Positions 43,682 through 46,834 of a stretch of DNA of 46,834 nucleotides are shown here, one piece after another. The stretch comes from Spirochaetia bacterium UBA6919 (lineage in GTDB: Bacteria; Spirochaetota; UBA6919), in the NCBI GenBank assembly GCA_002450905.1, contig DKAT01000060.1, positions 1 through 46,834 on the forward strand, in the 5' to 3' direction. The position numbers and the translations under genes were made by a program. How positions within the stretch are numbered: the first letter of the stretch is position 1; each line of letters opens with the position of its first letter. A model generated the notes under the pieces. It searched no databases. It was not told where the DNA came from and was given only the letters and a program-made list of their open reading frames with translations.

Positions 43682-43779
43682 AAGCAAACACATTTCTAAA
43701 AGTAGAACAAAAGATCAGGGGGGGGTGACACAAACCACTTTAATACTACACTCCCAGGTGGCAAACTCGAAACCTGCAC

Positions 43780-44136
43780 TCATTTATGATGCTTAACACT
43801 CGCAGCAATCTTATCCATCCACGCCAATAAAACACCTGATACCACAAAGGTCAAATGAATGCCTACCTTCCACATCAATTCCCGATCACTGATGGAGTTA
43901 ATTTCCACAAAGGATTTTAATAATTCAATCCCGGATATGGCAACAATCGAAGCGATCAATTTTATCTTGAGTCCGGAGAAATCCAGTTTTCCCATCCACT
44001 CAGGTCGATCCTCATGATCCTTAACATCAATTTTAGAAACGAAATTCTCATACCCAGCAAACACGACCATAAGGAGGAGATTCCCAACCAGAGACAAATC
44101 AACGAGTTCTTTGTGAGGTACCATCGGGACATACAC
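43780..44136 (-). pseudogene. yqhA: 5'-truncated YqhA (UPF0114) membrane protein
   Basis: 118 residues from a GTG. LVGNLLLMVVFAGYENFVSK, WMGKLDFSGLKIKLIASIV and LMWKVGIHLTFVVSG match the middle and C-terminal helices of UPF0114/YqhA. The family is about 160 residues long; the N-terminal ~45 residues with the first membrane helix are absent. The frame is open back to a stop at about 44150, and the codons just before the GTG (K-Y-E-L) still look family-like. The break coincides with the end of the neighbouring cassette gene at 44147, so the gene was probably cut by insertion. There is no good ribosome site. Its 3' end is also rearranged. It could still be translated, but function is doubtful. 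Confidence 0.75.
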
Positions 44137-44146
44137 CAGCTCATAT

Positions 44147-44455
44147 TTAATTTACTCGTTTATCTTTTAAAATATTTTTAATTAAATCTGGAAGATATAC
44201 CGTAACTTTTTTTGAATTACTATCATAACTAACACCTTTTTCACTTCCAAAACATTGAACAAGTAACCCTATTGGGGTAAACCAGGCAATAATTCCAGAT
44301 TTCTCTAATTTACATATTAAAAGATTATTGTTTAATTCGAAACTATTAAGATAAAATTCTGCTCCCATTTTTTTTATTTTTATAAATAGATTTTCATTGC
44401 TATCTAAAGATATAAGAATACCTTCTTTTATTTCAAATGTATCAACTGCTTCCAT
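44147..44455 (-). CDS. Small protein of unknown function, GTPase cassette
   Basis: 102 residues from the ATG at 44455, which has AAAGGAG at ideal distance; the frame is open to 44485, but that start has no such site. A beta-strand-rich, acidic-to-neutral protein without signal peptide. One modestly hydrophobic stretch (IIAWFTPIGLLVQCFG) sits in the middle. I do not recognise the family. It follows the EcsC/TerB-like gene by about 35 bp and is the last gene of the cassette; its stop lies against the truncated yqhA. Possibly an accessory or immunity-type partner, inferred only from position. Confidence 0.65.
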   Translation of the reverse strand: MEAVDTFEIKEGILISLDSNENLFIKIKKMGAEFYLNSFELNNNLLICKLEKSGIIAWFTPIGLLVQCFGSEKGVSYDSNSKKVTVYLPDLIKNILKDKRVN

Positions 44456-44491
44456 ATATTCTCCTTTAAAAAAACAACCATACAATATAGA

Positions 44492-45418
44492 CTAATTTAG
44501 ATTCTTTAAATATTTTTTTTCTATCTTTTTTTTATCCATTCCCCCTATCTGAAATTCGTTTGAAAGATCTTCAAGAAATTCCTTTTCATCTTCTTTTAAC
44601 TCCCCGTCAGCAGCAACTATTTGACATACATTTTCGTATAAAACAAGTGGTAAATCTTGATCATCTCCAATATTTTTTATAGATAAAGGATTATCAAACA
44701 TATTTTGAATTTCTTGATTAATTTCATTAATGTTAACTCCATTATCAGCAAAAGTTCTAGAGATCATTTCCTCAATTAAACTATTAACTAATTTTTTTTC
44801 TTCATCTTGTAATTCGCCATCAGCCATACAAGCATGTGACCACATGCTAACGAAAGTTTTACATGTTAACATCTTTTCTGAAACAATACTATCTGAATCT
44901 ACTCTATCTGAAAGTATTTCAATATTATTCTCAGTTATCGACCCTATTTTAGTCGAAAGCAAAGCCTTACCTAGTGATTTAATAAACATATAATTAGCCC
45001 CACCTCCTACAACAGCTCCCAACAAAGGAATTGATTTTGCAGCAGTTTGTGTAGCTTTTGTGGTAATAATTTTAATCGCAATATTTTTTAACAATGAGAC
45101 ACCTACTTCTACACCTATTGATATGCCAACGATTTTAATGAATTCCTGAAAAGAAATTTTATATCTACCTGTTTTATGATAAATTACAGCTAAAGTTACT
45201 CTAAATTGTTGAATTATAGTGTTAATTAGATCAGCAGGTAGTCCTACTATAGAAGTTAATGCACCACCTAAACCACTTACGGCTCCAACTGTAGCTGCAA
45301 TTTTAGCACAACTATTAATGAATCCATCTATTCCCTTCTCATCAACTTGATCCTTAACTTTGATTTTGTCCATTTCATTATAAAGTTTTTCAAAACTATC
45401 AATTAGTAATTGTTCCAT
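44492..45418 (-). CDS. EcsC-like membrane domain plus TerB-like domain protein
   Basis: About 308 residues from the ATG at 45418 (an in-frame GTG at 45454 is also possible; neither has a strong ribosome site). Residues about 40-160 resemble the EcsC family: GLGGALTSIVGLPADLINTI, then YHKTGRYKISFQEFI, and hydrophobic glycine-rich helices (IPLLGAVVGGGANYMFI). The C-terminal ~130 residues have two TerB/tellurite-resistance-like acidic motifs, MADGELQDEEKKLV and AADGELKEDEKEFL, probable metal-binding helical repeats. It sits between the GTPase gene and the small protein. TerB domains occur in stress and anti-phage-type membrane systems. Function inferred only. Confidence 0.72.
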   Translation of the reverse strand: MEQLLIDSFEKLYNEMDKIKVKDQVDEKGIDGFINSCAKIAATVGAVSGLGGALTSIVGLPADLINTIIQQFRVTLAVIYHKTGRYKISFQEFIKIVGISIGVEVGVSLLKNIAIKIITTKATQTAAKSIPLLGAVVGGGANYMFIKSLGKALLSTKIGSITENNIEILSDRVDSDSIVSEKMLTCKTFVSMWSHACMADGELQDEEKKLVNSLIEEMISRTFADNGVNINEINQEIQNMFDNPLSIKNIGDDQDLPLVLYENVCQIVAADGELKEDEKEFLEDLSNEFQIGGMDKKKIEKKYLKNLN

Positions 45419-45483
45419 GAAATTCTTGTCCAAAAAATGCTTTAAAAAAATCACTCCAAGACATATAAAACCTCTCTTTCTTT

Positions 45484-46638
45484 TTAATTTTCAGAAGGAA
45501 CATTTTTTTCACGATTAGCTTTAAATTCATTTTTAGCTAATTCCAAAACTTCGTTCTCCTTCACTTGTATACCTTGTGTTTTTTTATTCATGATATATTC
45601 CAAAACTTTAATATAAGCCATTCCTAATCCAAATGTAATCGAAGCTGCTATTCCTCCACTAATTAGACCTCCAGCAAATGTTCCGATAGCAGGAATTAAC
45701 TTTAGCAGATTTCCAATAATCCATCTTGCCCCCATACCTACACCCGTTGTTCCAAGTGTTCCAGCAAATGCCGATAACAATCCTTTTTCTGGTGATAATC
45801 CATATATAACAGTAATATGAGCCAACATCGTTATTTGTGTAGGTAATATTAATACTATGTCAGAAAAAGGGATAGGTGTGAATCCTTCCGCAAAAGTCGC
45901 AGAACAATATCCCACCATCCATTTCTTTGATAAACTTCTTTTTTCTTCTAAAAATTTTTCTATTTTATAAGAAAGGGAAGAAACAAATGCTTTTTGAACT
46001 GCTTGAGGCAAACATTGACGTGTAATTTGTTCTAATTCTACTAATCCTCGTTTGGGGATATTTTCTTCTGCTATGCTATTAACCCTAACAATATTGGTTA
46101 CTGGTAGATTGATTTTTTTTAATTCTTCATAAAACTCATTTTTTTTAGGGAAGAAATCTTTTGTTAAAACCATTATCACAGTTAATTTTTTTGATAATTC
46201 TTTGATAAAGTCAATTTCTTCATCTTCAATTCTCCCGCCATTGTAATCGATGCAATACCAAGACAAATGAATAATATCTTTCCCAGAAGCACCTTTTAGG
46301 CTCTCAATTTGTTGGTTTACTTGCTCTTTAACTTCTGCTATATTATTTAATTCCATACCTCGTGTATCATAAATTATAACTGGAACACCCTCTTTTTCAT
46401 ATTTTCGTATATTCTTAGTTATAGGTTTTCCTACACCAGTTTCCGCAATTTCCTCTCGAAATAATGCATTAACTAGGGTTGATTTTCCAACACCACTTCT
46501 GCCAACAATGATAATATTAGGCTTGTCAATATTTTTATACTCCTTTTCCATTAACTCTATCATTTTTCCAAACAAATTTGGAATTGATTCAGAAATTTTG
46601 TTAATTATTGTATTTATAGTTTTTGTTTTATCATCCAT
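45484..46638 (-). CDS. Era/dynamin-like GTPase with DUF697-like membrane domain
   Basis: 384 residues. G1 GRSGVGKST (46-54), G3 DTRG (91-94) and G4 TKD (159-161) form a complete GTPase of the YfjP/YeeP-like 50S-binding/dynamin-related type. The C-terminal half resembles DUF697: FTPIPFSDIVLILPTQITML, YGLSPEKG, and glycine-rich membrane helices (LIPAIGTFAGGLISGGIAA). It may use GTP to remodel or sense membranes, as immunity-related and dynamin-like GTPases do. GAGGAAG before the ATG. First gene of the three-gene cassette, with its own likely promoter. Confidence 0.82.
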   Translation of the reverse strand: MDDKTKTINTIINKISESIPNLFGKMIELMEKEYKNIDKPNIIIVGRSGVGKSTLVNALFREEIAETGVGKPITKNIRKYEKEGVPVIIYDTRGMELNNIAEVKEQVNQQIESLKGASGKDIIHLSWYCIDYNGGRIEDEEIDFIKELSKKLTVIMVLTKDFFPKKNEFYEELKKINLPVTNIVRVNSIAEENIPKRGLVELEQITRQCLPQAVQKAFVSSLSYKIEKFLEEKRSLSKKWMVGYCSATFAEGFTPIPFSDIVLILPTQITMLAHITVIYGLSPEKGLLSAFAGTLGTTGVGMGARWIIGNLLKLIPAIGTFAGGLISGGIAASITFGLGMAYIKVLEYIMNKKTQGIQVKENEVLELAKNEFKANREKNVPSEN

Positions 46639-46664
46639 AACTTCCTCTTAAAATAGTATATTTT

Positions 46665-46693
46665 ATTCTAAATTTTTAATTGTCTTATGTTAA
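46665..46693 (-). promoter_or_regulatory. Putative sigma-70 promoter of the GTPase cassette
   Basis: On the minus strand TTAACA (46688-46693) and TAGAAT (46665-46670) are 17 bp apart, about 27 bp before the GTPase ATG. Confidence 0.5.
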
Positions 46694-46834
46694 ACTTTAT
46701 AAAATAATGGTCTCATCCTGATAATTTCTATAAACAATCCATTTCGGTATGGAAAATTCCTTTAAATACATGGTCACCTCAAAAACTTTTATTTTTATTG
46801 ATCATTTCTTTATAAAAGCCCCAAATACCCATCC

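Noticed and set aside
43500..43840. Possible CRISPR-like spacing of direct repeats
   Set aside because: Only two copies of the 42-bp repeat, one inside a gene, and the intervening DNA is other known repeats; no cas genes.
43962..44144. 60-codon minus-strand ORF with an ATG at 44144
   Set aside because: Different frame from the clear YqhA homology in the same place; a shadow ORF.

Overview
This AT-rich window reads as a stretch of free-living bacterial chromosome, densely packed with mostly short operons. Several features point to a spirochaete-like host, probably Leptospirales-related: many lipoproteins with a loose lipobox (Asn at -1, as in LQNC, LANC and IINC), a DUF115 motility-associated glycosyltransferase-type protein, a 7TMR-DISM histidine kinase, a PilZ membrane protein, and dnaG directly coupled to rpoD. 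This placement is inference from gene content, not a phylogeny.

Layout. 1-5569 (minus): a soxY-soxZ-soxA-soxB thiosulfate-oxidation operon ending in a clear terminator, followed by a TlpA-like thioredoxin lipoprotein and a GAF/HD-GYP c-di-GMP phosphodiesterase. 6009-9209 (plus): a YHS-like/zinc-ribbon membrane protein, then a large flavoprotein fused to a membrane polyferredoxin. 9232-12675 (minus): an esterase and two tandem paralogous lipoproteins of unknown function. 12883-15852: bifunctional proline catabolism enzyme. 16264-17448: two tandem TlpA-like lipoproteins. 17589-23409: predicted aminopeptidase, FabH, glutaryl-CoA-dehydrogenase-like enzyme, and a two-gene 2-oxoacid:ferredoxin oxidoreductase with a beta-gamma fusion. 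23862-29310: Ser/Gly-repeat lipoprotein, PilZ protein, cyclic-nucleotide-binding protein, orphan hydrogenase maturation protease, 7TMR-DISM kinase. 29741-34439: qmoABC. 34604-36442: acetate kinase fused to a PduL-type phosphotransacylase. 36568-42093: DUF115 protein, dnaG, rpoD. 42270-42914: ClpP-like protease.

The right end differs in character. Positions 42094-43780 hold a cluster of palindromic intergenic repeats. A 5'-truncated yqhA (UPF0114) gene follows, whose last ~50 bp also occur as a second copy 271 bp away. Right against the truncation is a three-gene cassette (44147-46638): a dynamin/Era-like GTPase with a DUF697-like membrane domain, an EcsC-like/TerB-like protein and a small unknown protein. 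This looks like an inserted accessory cassette and is the best candidate for an undescribed system.

Metabolically, the Sox operon (periplasmic thiosulfate oxidation, here apparently anchored by lipidation), three TlpA-like thiol proteins, the flavin/Fe-S membrane protein and Qmo (the quinone partner of APS reductase) together suggest dissimilatory sulfur metabolism. SoxX, SoxCD, Apr and Dsr are not in the window. The AckA-PduL fusion, ferredoxin-linked oxidoreductase and hydrogenase protease suggest acetyl-CoA/acetate and H2 metabolism.
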